A stretch of DNA of 46,277 nt from contig JANQLZ010000145.1 of assembly GCA_028280325.1 (NCBI GenBank), positions 1 through 46,277 of the forward strand, read 5' to 3'. The translations under genes and the position numbers were made by a program. Source of the stretch: Bacillota bacterium (GTDB lineage: Bacteria; Bacillota; UBA994; PWPR01). Numbering within the stretch: position 1 is the first letter of the stretch; each line of letters opens with the position of its first letter. Shown here one piece after another: positions 16,754-24,946 of the stretch. Under the pieces are notes generated by a model. That model saw only the letters and a list, made by a program, of their open reading frames with translations, ran no database searches and was not told the origin of the DNA.

Positions 16754-17581
16754 ATGAAAACTAAGATTGCCTTATGCCAGATGGCCGTCGTTAAGGATAA
16801 AGATCAAAACATTATAAAAGCCGCAAAGCTAATCGAAAAAGCTGCCAGACACCGCGCAGATATCATCTGCTTACCTGAAATTTTCAATGGTTTGTACGCC
16901 AATGACAGTTTTGTGGCCAATGCTGAGGAGCGTGGGGGTCTGACCTTTAACTTTTTATCAGCTATGGCAAAAAAACACAGTATATATTTAATTGGCGGGT
17001 CAATATCGGAGAAATATCAGGATAAATTATTTAACACCTGCTTTATTTTTAATCGAGCAGGTGAGCTGATTGGCAGCCACCGCAAGGTACACTTATTTGA
17101 TATTGAGGTGCAAGATAAAATTAGATTCAAGGAATCAGATACCTTTAGTGCAGGTAATGACCTGACAGTTGTAGCAACCGAATACGGCAAAATCGGGGTG
17201 GCTATCTGCTTTGACATCCGCTTTGGAGAATGGTTTAGGTTAATGGCCAATCAGGGGGTCAGGGCAGTATTTGTGCCAGCTGCTTTTAATATGACAACTG
17301 GGCCCGCCCACTGGGAGCTGGCATTCAGATCAAGGGCGGTAGATAATCAGATCTTTATGTTGGGCTGTGCTCCGGCCAGAAATAATCAAAGCTCTTATGT
17401 ATCCTATGGAAACTCTCTGATAGTCAATCCCTGGGGGGATATTGTCGCCAGGCTGAATGAAAAAGAAGGTATTTTAATTCAGGAAATTGATTTGAAAGAG
17501 GTTGAAAAAATAAGGCAGCAACTGCCAATAATCGCAAATATCAGAGCAGACCTGTATCAGGTCCAATATAAAAAACAATGA
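16754..17581 (+). CDS. Carbon-nitrogen hydrolase (nitrilase superfamily, omega-amidase-like)
   Basis: 275 residues. The catalytic triad of the superfamily is visible: Glu in CLPEIFNGLY, Lys in SHRKVHLFDI and the nucleophilic Cys in VAICFDIRFGEW. The HLFDI and DIRFGEW wording resembles the Nit2/omega-amidase branch, which hydrolyses alpha-ketoglutaramate-like amides, but substrate range in this branch is broad. Cytoplasmic. It follows the ECF S component by 27 bases, so the pair may import a nitrogen compound and deamidate it. The ribosome binding site aaggat is moderate and about 10 bases upstream. It converges with a metalloprotease-like gene. Confidence 0.88.
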   Translation: MKTKIALCQMAVVKDKDQNIIKAAKLIEKAARHRADIICLPEIFNGLYANDSFVANAEERGGLTFNFLSAMAKKHSIYLIGGSISEKYQDKLFNTCFIFNRAGELIGSHRKVHLFDIEVQDKIRFKESDTFSAGNDLTVVATEYGKIGVAICFDIRFGEWFRLMANQGVRAVFVPAAFNMTTGPAHWELAFRSRAVDNQIFMLGCAPARNNQSSYVSYGNSLIVNPWGDIVARLNEKEGILIQEIDLKEVEKIRQQLPIIANIRADLYQVQYKKQ

Positions 17582-17589
17582 AAGGCCGG

Positions 17590-18570
17590 CTAGCTGAACA
17601 GATCTTTTTCAATTCTTCTGAGCGCTGCAATAAATTCTTTGTTAAACCGATAGCTGCCACCATCGGCAGCCTGGTTGTACAATTCAAAAAAGTCAAAACA
17701 GTTATAGCAGCTGTTTACCATACTCACCTTTTTACCTGCCGATAGGATCACTTGTGACATATAGTAGCCAATTGGATGTCCTGACCAGGGGAGCCGGTCA
17801 TTTAAAATCGAACCTGCAATGTCGGGTAAGATAAGCTGACGATATAGATCAATTACGGTGGCCTCAAGCAGGGCCAGATAGTCAGGTGCCTCTCTAACCA
17901 GGTTGAGGTATTTTTTTATTGAATCACTATTGGTTTTGATTTGCTGGGGTTTGTCAATGCAATCTGCAATCCCTTCCATCTGTATTTGATTTAACACCCT
18001 GACTAGTTTTTTATATTCATCAGGTACATTATCATAATCGTAAATCGCATCCCTGTTGCGATAGTAGTGGTGGGCTTCATGGGCTATAAAGTAGTACAAT
18101 TGGTCACCCAGGTTTTTGATGGCTAGCAAATCAATGACAATCGGTGAGTATCCTCTGGCATCATTATCAAAGTATAAGAAACAAATTGGTGGAGTACCGT
18201 TAACCTCTTTAATCGGAAGGTATTCCAAGCACAGCTTAATGGCATCGTGCAGATAGTTCCCAGTTTTGAGCTTCTTTTCATACTTAATCAGCATTTCACG
18301 GTTGGCGGAAACATTTTGGTAATGCTTAATCATGTTCAGCTGATACTGCTTTTTAATCCTCTTTACATCGGCTTTTCTTGATGGTTTTAAGGCTATTAAT
18401 AACAAGTTCTTTAGTAGTTCCACACTGTACTCACTCTCGACAAGCACTTGATAACCAGGGGTATTAAACAAGGCATCCCATTCACACTTGTCGGGGGTGT
18501 TATCGGTGCTTAAGATATCGTGAATTTGCCAAAAATGCCTGACCCCCGAAAAATTTAAATTACCATTCAT
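17590..18570 (-). CDS. Putative Zn-dependent protease with HEAHH motif (DUF2268/DUF5700-like)
   Basis: 326 residues. The central YYFIAHEAHHYYRNRD supplies an HExxH zinc site, and about 45 residues later QMEGIADCID gives a Glu suited as third ligand, so a gluzincin-like fold is plausible. No signal peptide or membrane segment is seen, pointing to a cytoplasmic protein. The wording resembles small putative Zn-protease families such as DUF2268 or DUF5700; I cannot decide between them. The start ATG has a ggaga site 10 bases upstream. It converges with the nitrilase-family gene (8-base gap). Substrate unknown. Confidence 0.65.
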   Translation of the reverse strand: MNGNLNFSGVRHFWQIHDILSTDNTPDKCEWDALFNTPGYQVLVESEYSVELLKNLLLIALKPSRKADVKRIKKQYQLNMIKHYQNVSANREMLIKYEKKLKTGNYLHDAIKLCLEYLPIKEVNGTPPICFLYFDNDARGYSPIVIDLLAIKNLGDQLYYFIAHEAHHYYRNRDAIYDYDNVPDEYKKLVRVLNQIQMEGIADCIDKPQQIKTNSDSIKKYLNLVREAPDYLALLEATVIDLYRQLILPDIAGSILNDRLPWSGHPIGYYMSQVILSAGKKVSMVNSCYNCFDFFELYNQAADGGSYRFNKEFIAALRRIEKDLFS

Positions 18571-18817
18571 TACATCATTTCTCCATTATGGTTTTTACTA
18601 ATATAATCTGTTGTAGTAGTATAATTATATAATAAGCTAAAAATGTCTGGCTAACAAGTGTCGCTACTTTTGGTAAGATAGTGTCAGACTGCAGCAAAGC
18701 GCCAGTGAATAATAAGCTGGTACATACATAACAGAACAGGTATACAGATATGCTGCGGAAATGCTTATAAGCAATTAATATTAGCCTTTTATGGTTAAAA
18801 AGATGGAGAGATTTTTA

Positions 18818-19456
18818 ATGAGTACATTGGACATAGTTTTAAGATTATTGAGCGCAGTAGTTTTGGGAGGTATTATTGGTTGGGAAAGAGAGCACACAGC
18901 ACGTCCGGCCGGCCTGAGAACTCACATTCTGGTTTGTGTTGGGTCAGCGCTGATCACAATTATATCTATCGAGGGCTTTAGTAATGCCGATCCCAGCAGG
19001 GTTGCTGCCCAAATAGTGAGCGGAATAGGTTTCTTGGGTGCGGGCACTATTATGCGTGAAGGCCTGACTGTAAAAGGCTTGACAACAGCTGCCAGCCTCT
19101 GGACAGTTGCCGGGATAGGCATAGCAGTGGGAACCGGGTTTTACTTAGCAGCGGCTATCACCACTGTTTTAGTGTTTTTAGCTCTGGTGGCAATGTATTT
19201 CAGAGAAAAAGGGGTCATCAAAACCACTTCCAGAAGAAAAATTATTATCGAAGCGATTAATCAGCCTGGTTTAATTGGCAGAACAGGCACCGTTTTAGGC
19301 AATCATGGCATAGATATCGACTCCGTGCAATTGAAGATAGAGCAGGGCTTAATCTTAATGGAATTTGTTGTCAGGCTGCCGGCTCAAACTGATTTGGGCC
19401 AGGTAGTTGAGGAACTGCGTCAAATAGATCCTGTCAAATCAATTGAGCTGGAATAA
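18818..19456 (+). CDS. MgtC/SapB-family membrane protein
   Basis: 212 residues from ATG 18818, chosen because ggagag at 18805-18810 is 7 bases upstream; the longer in-frame ATG at 18791 has no site. The N-terminal domain has the MgtC family signature VVLGGIIGWERE, RPAGLRTHILVCVGSALITI and GIGFLGAGTIMREG with about four membrane segments. The C-terminal soluble part (from about residue 140, RKIIIEAINQPGLIGRTGTVL) looks like an ACT-type domain. MgtC proteins are linked to low-magnesium and low-pH adaptation, although no member is proven to carry Mg. No M-box-like leader is visible upstream. Confidence 0.9.
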   Translation: MSTLDIVLRLLSAVVLGGIIGWEREHTARPAGLRTHILVCVGSALITIISIEGFSNADPSRVAAQIVSGIGFLGAGTIMREGLTVKGLTTAASLWTVAGIGIAVGTGFYLAAAITTVLVFLALVAMYFREKGVIKTTSRRKIIIEAINQPGLIGRTGTVLGNHGIDIDSVQLKIEQGLILMEFVVRLPAQTDLGQVVEELRQIDPVKSIELE

Positions 19457-19613
19457 GTTTTAAGAAAATACTTTTTTACCTGATATGAATATGACTCCAG
19501 GGCTAACCTGGATTGCTGAAGGTGTTCTAAAAGCGCTAAAATCATTGGACTCCTCTTCATAGTATGAAATGCCTCGAATATTAATTAATATACGATTAAT
19601 TAGGAGGTATCTT

Positions 19614-20015
19614 ATGGCTAAATTATCTAGATTAAAAAGAAAGCTAAAACAGACAAATGTAAAACCCAATTCACAGTGGAAAATAATATTGTTTAGCTCG
19701 GTAAGAGCTATGATCATGACCATGGTGGTTTTGCTGCTACTGACTTTTTTAATAACCTACTCCAGCCTTCCAGAAAAAACTATCCCGATAGTCACCGTCC
19801 TAACCAGCCTGGTTTTTGTATTAATGGCCAGCAGAAGGTCAGCCAAACGTATTGGCAAACAGGGTTGGTTGAATGGAGGCCTGACTGGTCTCAGTTATAT
19901 GCTGTTAATGGCCGTTTTTGGCTCTATTTTTGTATCCGTTTCACCATTTGCCCTGTTAATTGGCTATTGGCCTCTACTGCTGACAGGAATTCTTGGTGGT
20001 ATTTGGGGTGTTTAG
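19614..20015 (+). CDS. TIGR04086/YrzE-family membrane protein
   Basis: 133 residues from ATG 19614, which has AGGAGG at 19602-19607; an earlier in-frame ATG at 19569 has none. A basic N-terminus (KLSRLKRKLKQ) precedes four hydrophobic segments, including VVLLLLTFLITYSS, TVLTSLVFVLMASRRSAKRIG and the Gly-rich GWLNGGLTGLSYMLLMAVFG. This pattern is the YrzE/TIGR04086 family common in Firmicutes, of unknown function. It lies 70 bases upstream of an M32 carboxypeptidase gene on the same strand. Confidence 0.75.
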   Translation: MAKLSRLKRKLKQTNVKPNSQWKIILFSSVRAMIMTMVVLLLLTFLITYSSLPEKTIPIVTVLTSLVFVLMASRRSAKRIGKQGWLNGGLTGLSYMLLMAVFGSIFVSVSPFALLIGYWPLLLTGILGGIWGV

Positions 20016-20085
20016 CAAAGAAAAGAAGGGAATGTTGCAGCGGATAGCGAATTTGCCAATGATAAAATTAAGAGAGGTGTAAAAT

Positions 20086-21615
20086 ATGGGGGATGCAAAT
20101 TCAGTAAACATCGCCAGACTAAAAGAGTATTGGACTGAGATCGACGATTTAAGTTCAATTGGCATGGTTTTGTATTGGGATAAGCAGACCAAAATGCCTA
20201 AAAGCGGAGCAGTTGCCCGGGGCGAACATCTGAGTACGATTAGCAGTTTAATCCATAAAAGAATGACCTCACCTGAATTAGCTAAAATACTTGAAGATTT
20301 AGGTAAAGAAGAGGCTCATCTGGAATTTGACTCGGACGAAGCAGGTATGATTAGAGCTGCCAGGAGAAAATATGAAGAGGCAACAAGGCTACCAGAAAAG
20401 CTGATCAAAGAAAAGGCAATTACTGCCTCACAGGTGTATATGTCGTGGTTAAAAGCCCGAGAAGAGAACAATTATCAATTATACATACCAGATCTTAAAA
20501 AAAGTGTAGACTTAGGTAGAAAAACAGCTGAGGCCTTAGGCTATAGCGATCATCCGCTTACCGCCTTGATTGACCAGCATGAGCCGGGCTTTGCCACTAC
20601 CGAGTTAGATGTACTGTTTCAGGAAATCAGGGAATTTTTAGTTCCTTTGGTGAAGAATATAACTCTGAGTGGTGAAGCAGTATCGGATCAGGTTCTTCTT
20701 CAATACTATGAGCCTGATTTGCAGTGGAGGCTGAGTCAGGCTGCTGTCCGGACCATAAATTTTAAACTTGATCAAGGGCGCAGTGATAAATCTGTACACC
20801 CATTTTCAATCTATTTTACGCCTGATGATGTCAGGATTACATCCAGAATCAAAGAAAATGATTTCAGACCCTGCTTTTTTGGTTTCCTGCATGAGGCCGG
20901 ACATGGTCAATACCTGCAGGGGCTGCCTACGGCTTTTCGTCGGACACCGCTAATGGGAGGCATATCTTCAGGCATGCATGAGTCTCAATCTCGACTCTGG
21001 GAAAATATCATAGGCCGTTCACGATTTTTTACTGATAATATTTATCCAGTAATCAGGGCCTTCTTCCCACAGCAAACTAAAGGGGTCAGTGCTGATGATT
21101 GGTACAAAGCAGTTAATGCCGTAAAACCCAGCTATATCAGAGTTGAAGCTGATGAAGTAACTTATAATCTGCATATTATGGTGCGGTTTGAAATTGAAAA
21201 GGGGGTACTCGAGGGCAAGTACAGAGTGGAGGATCTGGAAGAGATCTGGAATGCTAAATTCAAGGAATATTTAGGTATAACTCCGCCAAATCCCAAGTTG
21301 GGAATCCTGCAGGATATTCATTGGTCAGGTGGTTTCGGTGGTGGGTTCCAGGGATATACAATTGGAAATATCGCTGCAGCTCAGCTGTATGACCAGGCCT
21401 TGGAGGACCAGCCCGATATGCTCAACGAGTTTATTAAAGGCGATTATAGCAGTTTGCTAACCTGGACCCGTCGCAACCTGCACGACTATGGCTTAAAGTA
21501 TACTCCCCAGCAGTTGTTAGAAAAATCTACTGGTGAAAAACTCAATACTAAAGCCTATTTTAAGTATATAAGCAATAAATACAGTGACCTTTACGGGTTA
21601 AAAATAAACCAGTAA
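20086..21615 (+). CDS. Metallocarboxypeptidase, M32 family (thermostable carboxypeptidase 1 type)
   Basis: 509 residues, the normal family length. The zinc site HEAGHGQY (HEAGH at 269-273) is followed by the family motif HESQSRLWEN, whose Glu completes the ligands, plus IRVEADEVTYNLHIMVRFEIE and a C-terminal WSGGFGGGFQGYTIGN. M32 enzymes remove C-terminal residues from peptides in the cytoplasm using Zn or Co. The start has an agaggtg site. Together with the DUF885 and S9 genes in this window it fits a peptide-degrading lifestyle. Confidence 0.95.
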   Translation: MGDANSVNIARLKEYWTEIDDLSSIGMVLYWDKQTKMPKSGAVARGEHLSTISSLIHKRMTSPELAKILEDLGKEEAHLEFDSDEAGMIRAARRKYEEATRLPEKLIKEKAITASQVYMSWLKAREENNYQLYIPDLKKSVDLGRKTAEALGYSDHPLTALIDQHEPGFATTELDVLFQEIREFLVPLVKNITLSGEAVSDQVLLQYYEPDLQWRLSQAAVRTINFKLDQGRSDKSVHPFSIYFTPDDVRITSRIKENDFRPCFFGFLHEAGHGQYLQGLPTAFRRTPLMGGISSGMHESQSRLWENIIGRSRFFTDNIYPVIRAFFPQQTKGVSADDWYKAVNAVKPSYIRVEADEVTYNLHIMVRFEIEKGVLEGKYRVEDLEEIWNAKFKEYLGITPPNPKLGILQDIHWSGGFGGGFQGYTIGNIAAAQLYDQALEDQPDMLNEFIKGDYSSLLTWTRRNLHDYGLKYTPQQLLEKSTGEKLNTKAYFKYISNKYSDLYGLKINQ

Positions 21616-21715
21616 CACCTTTAAAAGGGGCTGCTGAAAAAGCCCGCTCTCTGAAGATTCTGTTATATCTTTTAAGGTAGCGATTTGTACCAGATCGCCT
21701 TGCCACTCAAAAATA

Positions 21716-21763
21716 ATGCTAACTTCAGCATACTACTTGTATAGCTTCAGTTAGCATTTTTTT
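21716..21763 (+). terminator. Probable terminator after the M32 gene
   Basis: atgctaac (21716-21723) pairs with gttagcat (21750-21757) across a long loop and is followed by seven T. It lies about 100 bases after the stop. A smaller hairpin, gggct/agccc (21628-21632/21641-21645), lies between. Confidence 0.55.
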
Positions 21764-21831
21764 GCTTACTTGACAGCAAACATGGTCAATCTTCAACAAA
21801 CCGCTTCTAAATTAGTCGTCCGTGCCCCTAC

Positions 21832-21895
21832 GTCAATATTGCTATATTGCCCCAATAACTTCAACTGCCAACCTACCGTCGACCTATTGCCAACC
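21832..21895. repeat. Dispersed repeat element, copy near 21.85 kb
   Basis: Starting at gtcaatattg, about 40 bases match the block starting at 34717 with roughly 80 percent identity by eye, including ttgccccaa and a downstream tgcca. In addition, caactgccaacct (21862-21874) is the exact reverse complement of 34268-34280. The element occupies the last part of the 332-base gap 21616-21947, which contains no gene. Confidence 0.5.
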
Positions 21896-21947
21896 CTGGA
21901 CAAATAGTGATATCTATAATTGATGTTTCTGTTAATTCGACAGCCTC

Positions 21948-23081
21948 TTAAATATACTTTTTTATTAACGGTATAGTCAGCTCAATATCCTCAGGCAAGG
22001 TAAAAAAATGGGGTGCAATTCTAATTACCGGGCCTCTTGCCGAAGTAATTATATTATTAACTGCCAGCTTGTGCTCTAAATCATGGGCGTTATCTGCCAT
22101 TATAGCGACTGCTGCTCCGCTCAAATCAGGGTCAGTTGGAGAGAAAACAGGCAAATCATACTCCCGGCATTTTTTCAAAATGGTTTTTTTAATTACGCTG
22201 ATATGATCTTTTATTGCCTTTACTCCAATACTGTTAATAATCTTTAACCCTTCAGCTGCGGCATAGGCGGCTATAATTGGAGGTGTACCTGTGTCAAATC
22301 TGCGGGTGCCAGAGGCATAGTCGAGTTTGTTGACTGCAAAACTAAATGGATTTTGCTGGCCAAACCAACCAGTTCTTTGAGGCTTAAGCTGCCTGGCCAG
22401 CTCCTTTTTTATATATAGAAATGCTATCCCGGGTATCCCCAAAAGATATTTAAGTGCTCCAGAGGACAGCATGTCTATATCCATCGCTTTGACATCCAGC
22501 GGCTCTGTTCCCAGCGACTGGTAGGCATCAACATAGATCCAGGCTCCCTGGGCATGAGCTTTTTTCGCTAACAGCTCAATATTTTGCTTATAACCGTTTT
22601 GATAACAGACATGAGGAGTGCAAAGCAGTAAGGTTTGCTGATCCAGATAATCGTCATACCTGTCTGCAGGTATAATGTAGTCCTCCTGGGGAACAAATAC
22701 TGCTTGAAACTGAGGGTGGGCTAAAAGAACTTGTCCGATTGTTGGGAAATCGATCATAGTCGTTATAATTTTTCTTCTGGGGCTAACCGGAAGAGCTGAT
22801 AAAACAGCTGCCGTAGCATCAGAAACTGAAAGCGTAAGTGAGATTTCATCGACCTCAGCATTAATCAGGCTGGCAAACTGCTGTTTAGCTTCCTGGGTTT
22901 TCTTTAGCCAACCCTCCCAATCCATTCCGGAATAACGCCAGCTCTCCAAATACTCGTTTATAGCACTGCGAACCCTGATAGACTGAGGGCTTTGCGAACA
23001 GTTGGCCAGATATATTTTTTCATTGAGAATTGGAAATTCATTGCGCCATAGTTTAACATGACTCAGATCAAGATTATTCAT
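21948..23081 (-). CDS. Class V aminotransferase-fold PLP enzyme (cysteine desulfurase-like)
   Basis: 377 residues. Fold type I PLP enzyme of the class V group: WIYVDAYQSLGTEPLDV holds the PLP-binding Asp, and MLSSGALKYLLGIPGIAFLYI holds the PLP lysine (about residue 216). GTRRFDTGTPPIIAAYAAAEG is the C-terminal family block. Members include cysteine desulfurases, kynureninase and isopenicillin epimerase-like enzymes. No conserved active-site cysteine loop of IscS/SufS is apparent, so a desulfurase role is not claimed. The start has a tggaggt site. It is third in a minus-strand series with the small membrane protein and AlaX. Confidence 0.82.
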   Translation of the reverse strand: MNNLDLSHVKLWRNEFPILNEKIYLANCSQSPQSIRVRSAINEYLESWRYSGMDWEGWLKKTQEAKQQFASLINAEVDEISLTLSVSDATAAVLSALPVSPRRKIITTMIDFPTIGQVLLAHPQFQAVFVPQEDYIIPADRYDDYLDQQTLLLCTPHVCYQNGYKQNIELLAKKAHAQGAWIYVDAYQSLGTEPLDVKAMDIDMLSSGALKYLLGIPGIAFLYIKKELARQLKPQRTGWFGQQNPFSFAVNKLDYASGTRRFDTGTPPIIAAYAAAEGLKIINSIGVKAIKDHISVIKKTILKKCREYDLPVFSPTDPDLSGAAVAIMADNAHDLEHKLAVNNIITSARGPVIRIAPHFFTLPEDIELTIPLIKKYI

Positions 23082-23152
23082 GTTTATACCTCCATCTCTG
23101 GTAATGAGTATTCTTGAAAGAATCAGCTAATCCTTTGATTCAGGAGAAATAA

Positions 23153-23371
23153 TTACAGTAGAGAAGTGACAGCTAAGACTATAGCAGTGATAATGGCTGT
23201 ATACAGCAATGTAGTTAATGCCTGTGCCAAGCGGGTAAAAACTTTGTTGCGATGCTTGTATTGAATTTCTGAGGCAGCAGGAAGGGCTATGCAAAAAGAC
23301 AAAAATAGAATCAAGCCCAGAATCCCGTAGGTCAGTACAAAGTTTTTCAAAACATCAGTCCACATCATCAA
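23153..23371 (-). CDS. Small two-TM membrane protein
   Basis: 72 residues with two hydrophobic segments (FVLTYGILGLILFLSFCIALPA and LTTLLYTAIITAIVLAVTSLL) separated by the charged KHRNKVFTR loop. A strong aaggggg site precedes the start. Neighbours on the same strand are the AlaX gene upstream and the class V aminotransferase 71 bases downstream. I do not recognise the family; no function is offered. Confidence 0.6.
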   Translation of the reverse strand: MMMWTDVLKNFVLTYGILGLILFLSFCIALPAASEIQYKHRNKVFTRLAQALTTLLYTAIITAIVLAVTSLL

Positions 23372-23474
23372 ACCCCCTTACTTGCACATCCTTTTTATAA
23401 ATATGCAGAGTAGCCAGGGGGTATGTGAGGGAGTGGCTAATTCACTGTAGATTGAGGTTGGCAGTACTTGATTT

Positions 23475-24656
23475 TTATTTGATAAAGATCTGGCTCAGGT
23501 CATTAAATATTTTGGTAGTGTCTTTAACATTAGAGCAGCTGCCCTGGGCTGAGATTTTATTTCCGCCGCCTTTGCCGCCGTACCTGCTTACAATATTTTT
23601 GAAGATATCCCCAATATGCAGATCAGGGTCAGATGAATTATACACTGCCAGTTTAGGAGAATCTTTAAGGCCGGCCAGCAGAACTATTGTCTCTGGTGAG
23701 TGTTTAACAATCAAGCTAAGCAGTTTTTTAATATCGTTGCCGGTTAAATTATCATCAATATAATTGATAACTCTGTTGTCTTTTTTCAACCTGATTAACT
23801 CCAAAGCCTTATAATTAAGCAATTGTTCTGTTAAACTGTTAATCTCTTTATGCTTTAACTTTTCGTTATGGTATGTTCTTTTAATGGCTTCCAAAAGCCT
23901 GGATTCATTGGCAGAGGTTAAATCTATAAGGCTGTTAATAAGGTAATGGTCTTGGGTAAATTTATTAAGAGCCCGATATCCACAAACAATATATAGCCTG
24001 GTATTTCCCCGGATTTTTTCTGTTTTTAATACCTTTACCAGACCTATTTCACCGGTTAGCTGCGGATGGGTACCGCAACATGGTGAGTAATCATATTTAT
24101 CTATCTCAACTATTCTGATATTCTGATCTACTGACGGCTTTTTTCTGAGCGGAAGATTAATTAGCTGATGTGCATCTGCAAAATATGAGTGGATATTTTT
24201 ATTGGCAAAAACTATGCTGTTGACTTCGGTTTCCAGTTGCTCAATCTGTAATGAGCTGAGCTGAGGGACTGCCAGATCCACAGTTGTATAATGTTCACTG
24301 AGATGAAAGCCCACAGTTGCAGCCTGAAAGGTTTTGTCGGCTACCCCGGAGATTATGTGCTGACCACCATGCTGTTGCATATGATCAAATCTTCTGGGCC
24401 AGTTTAACTGGCACTCAACCTCATCACCAGTTATATAATCCGCTAATAGATGCCAAACATCTCCGTCTTTCTCAACTACTTTTTTTAGCTCTATGCCATT
24501 GACTGTTCCTAAATCAAAAGGCTGTCCGCCTCCTTCAGGGTAGAATATTGTTTTGTCTAAAGTCACCCAATAGCCTTCTTTGCTCTTAATTATATTATTG
24601 ACAATCGCTGTTGCCCGGGTTTGATAGGGATTTTGGTAATATAGTTTCTCTGTCAT
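23475..24656 (-). CDS. Alanyl-tRNA editing protein AlaX (long form with DHHA1 domain)
   Basis: 393 residues from ATG 24656 (a TTG precedes it by one codon). The N-terminal domain resembles the AlaRS second barrel: DKTIFYPEGGGQPFDLG. The zinc-binding editing site is HMQQHGGQHIISG with CCGTHP further on. The C-terminal half carries the DHHA1 domain, ending in GGKGGGNKISAQGS. The protein hydrolyses Ser- or Gly-mischarged tRNA-Ala in trans. The length and DHHA1 match the AlaX-L form. The ribosome binding site gggagg is 9 bases upstream. Confidence 0.92.
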   Translation of the reverse strand: MTEKLYYQNPYQTRATAIVNNIIKSKEGYWVTLDKTIFYPEGGGQPFDLGTVNGIELKKVVEKDGDVWHLLADYITGDEVECQLNWPRRFDHMQQHGGQHIISGVADKTFQAATVGFHLSEHYTTVDLAVPQLSSLQIEQLETEVNSIVFANKNIHSYFADAHQLINLPLRKKPSVDQNIRIVEIDKYDYSPCCGTHPQLTGEIGLVKVLKTEKIRGNTRLYIVCGYRALNKFTQDHYLINSLIDLTSANESRLLEAIKRTYHNEKLKHKEINSLTEQLLNYKALELIRLKKDNRVINYIDDNLTGNDIKKLLSLIVKHSPETIVLLAGLKDSPKLAVYNSSDPDLHIGDIFKNIVSRYGGKGGGNKISAQGSCSNVKDTTKIFNDLSQIFIK

Positions 24657-24946
24657 CAAATGGTCCTCCCAACTGCCTTACTATTGCCAGGCTGCTGTTC
24701 TGCTGATGCCCAACAATAAACCTGCTTTTGTTCTATGCAGTTTATCTCAATTAATAATATAACATTCTCCATAAAAAGCAAAATGTATATTAACTAACCT
24801 GCTAATATGTTAAAATAGTTCTAGTGTTGGACAGGTTCAGAAAAGCCAACATTATGCTATTTTATTTATTTACAATAGCGTGTGAGTTATGCTGATCAAT
24901 ATATCTGATATGGACCTGATAAACAGTCAAAGGGGGAGACTTAATA

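Noticed and set aside
18571..18817. Possible Mg-sensing M-box before the MgtC-like gene
   Set aside because: No M-box consensus blocks could be recognised in the 247 bases.
21644..21665. Shared gctctctgaagat word with 28583-28595
   Set aside because: Thirteen bases in two intergenic regions is too little to call a repeat family.
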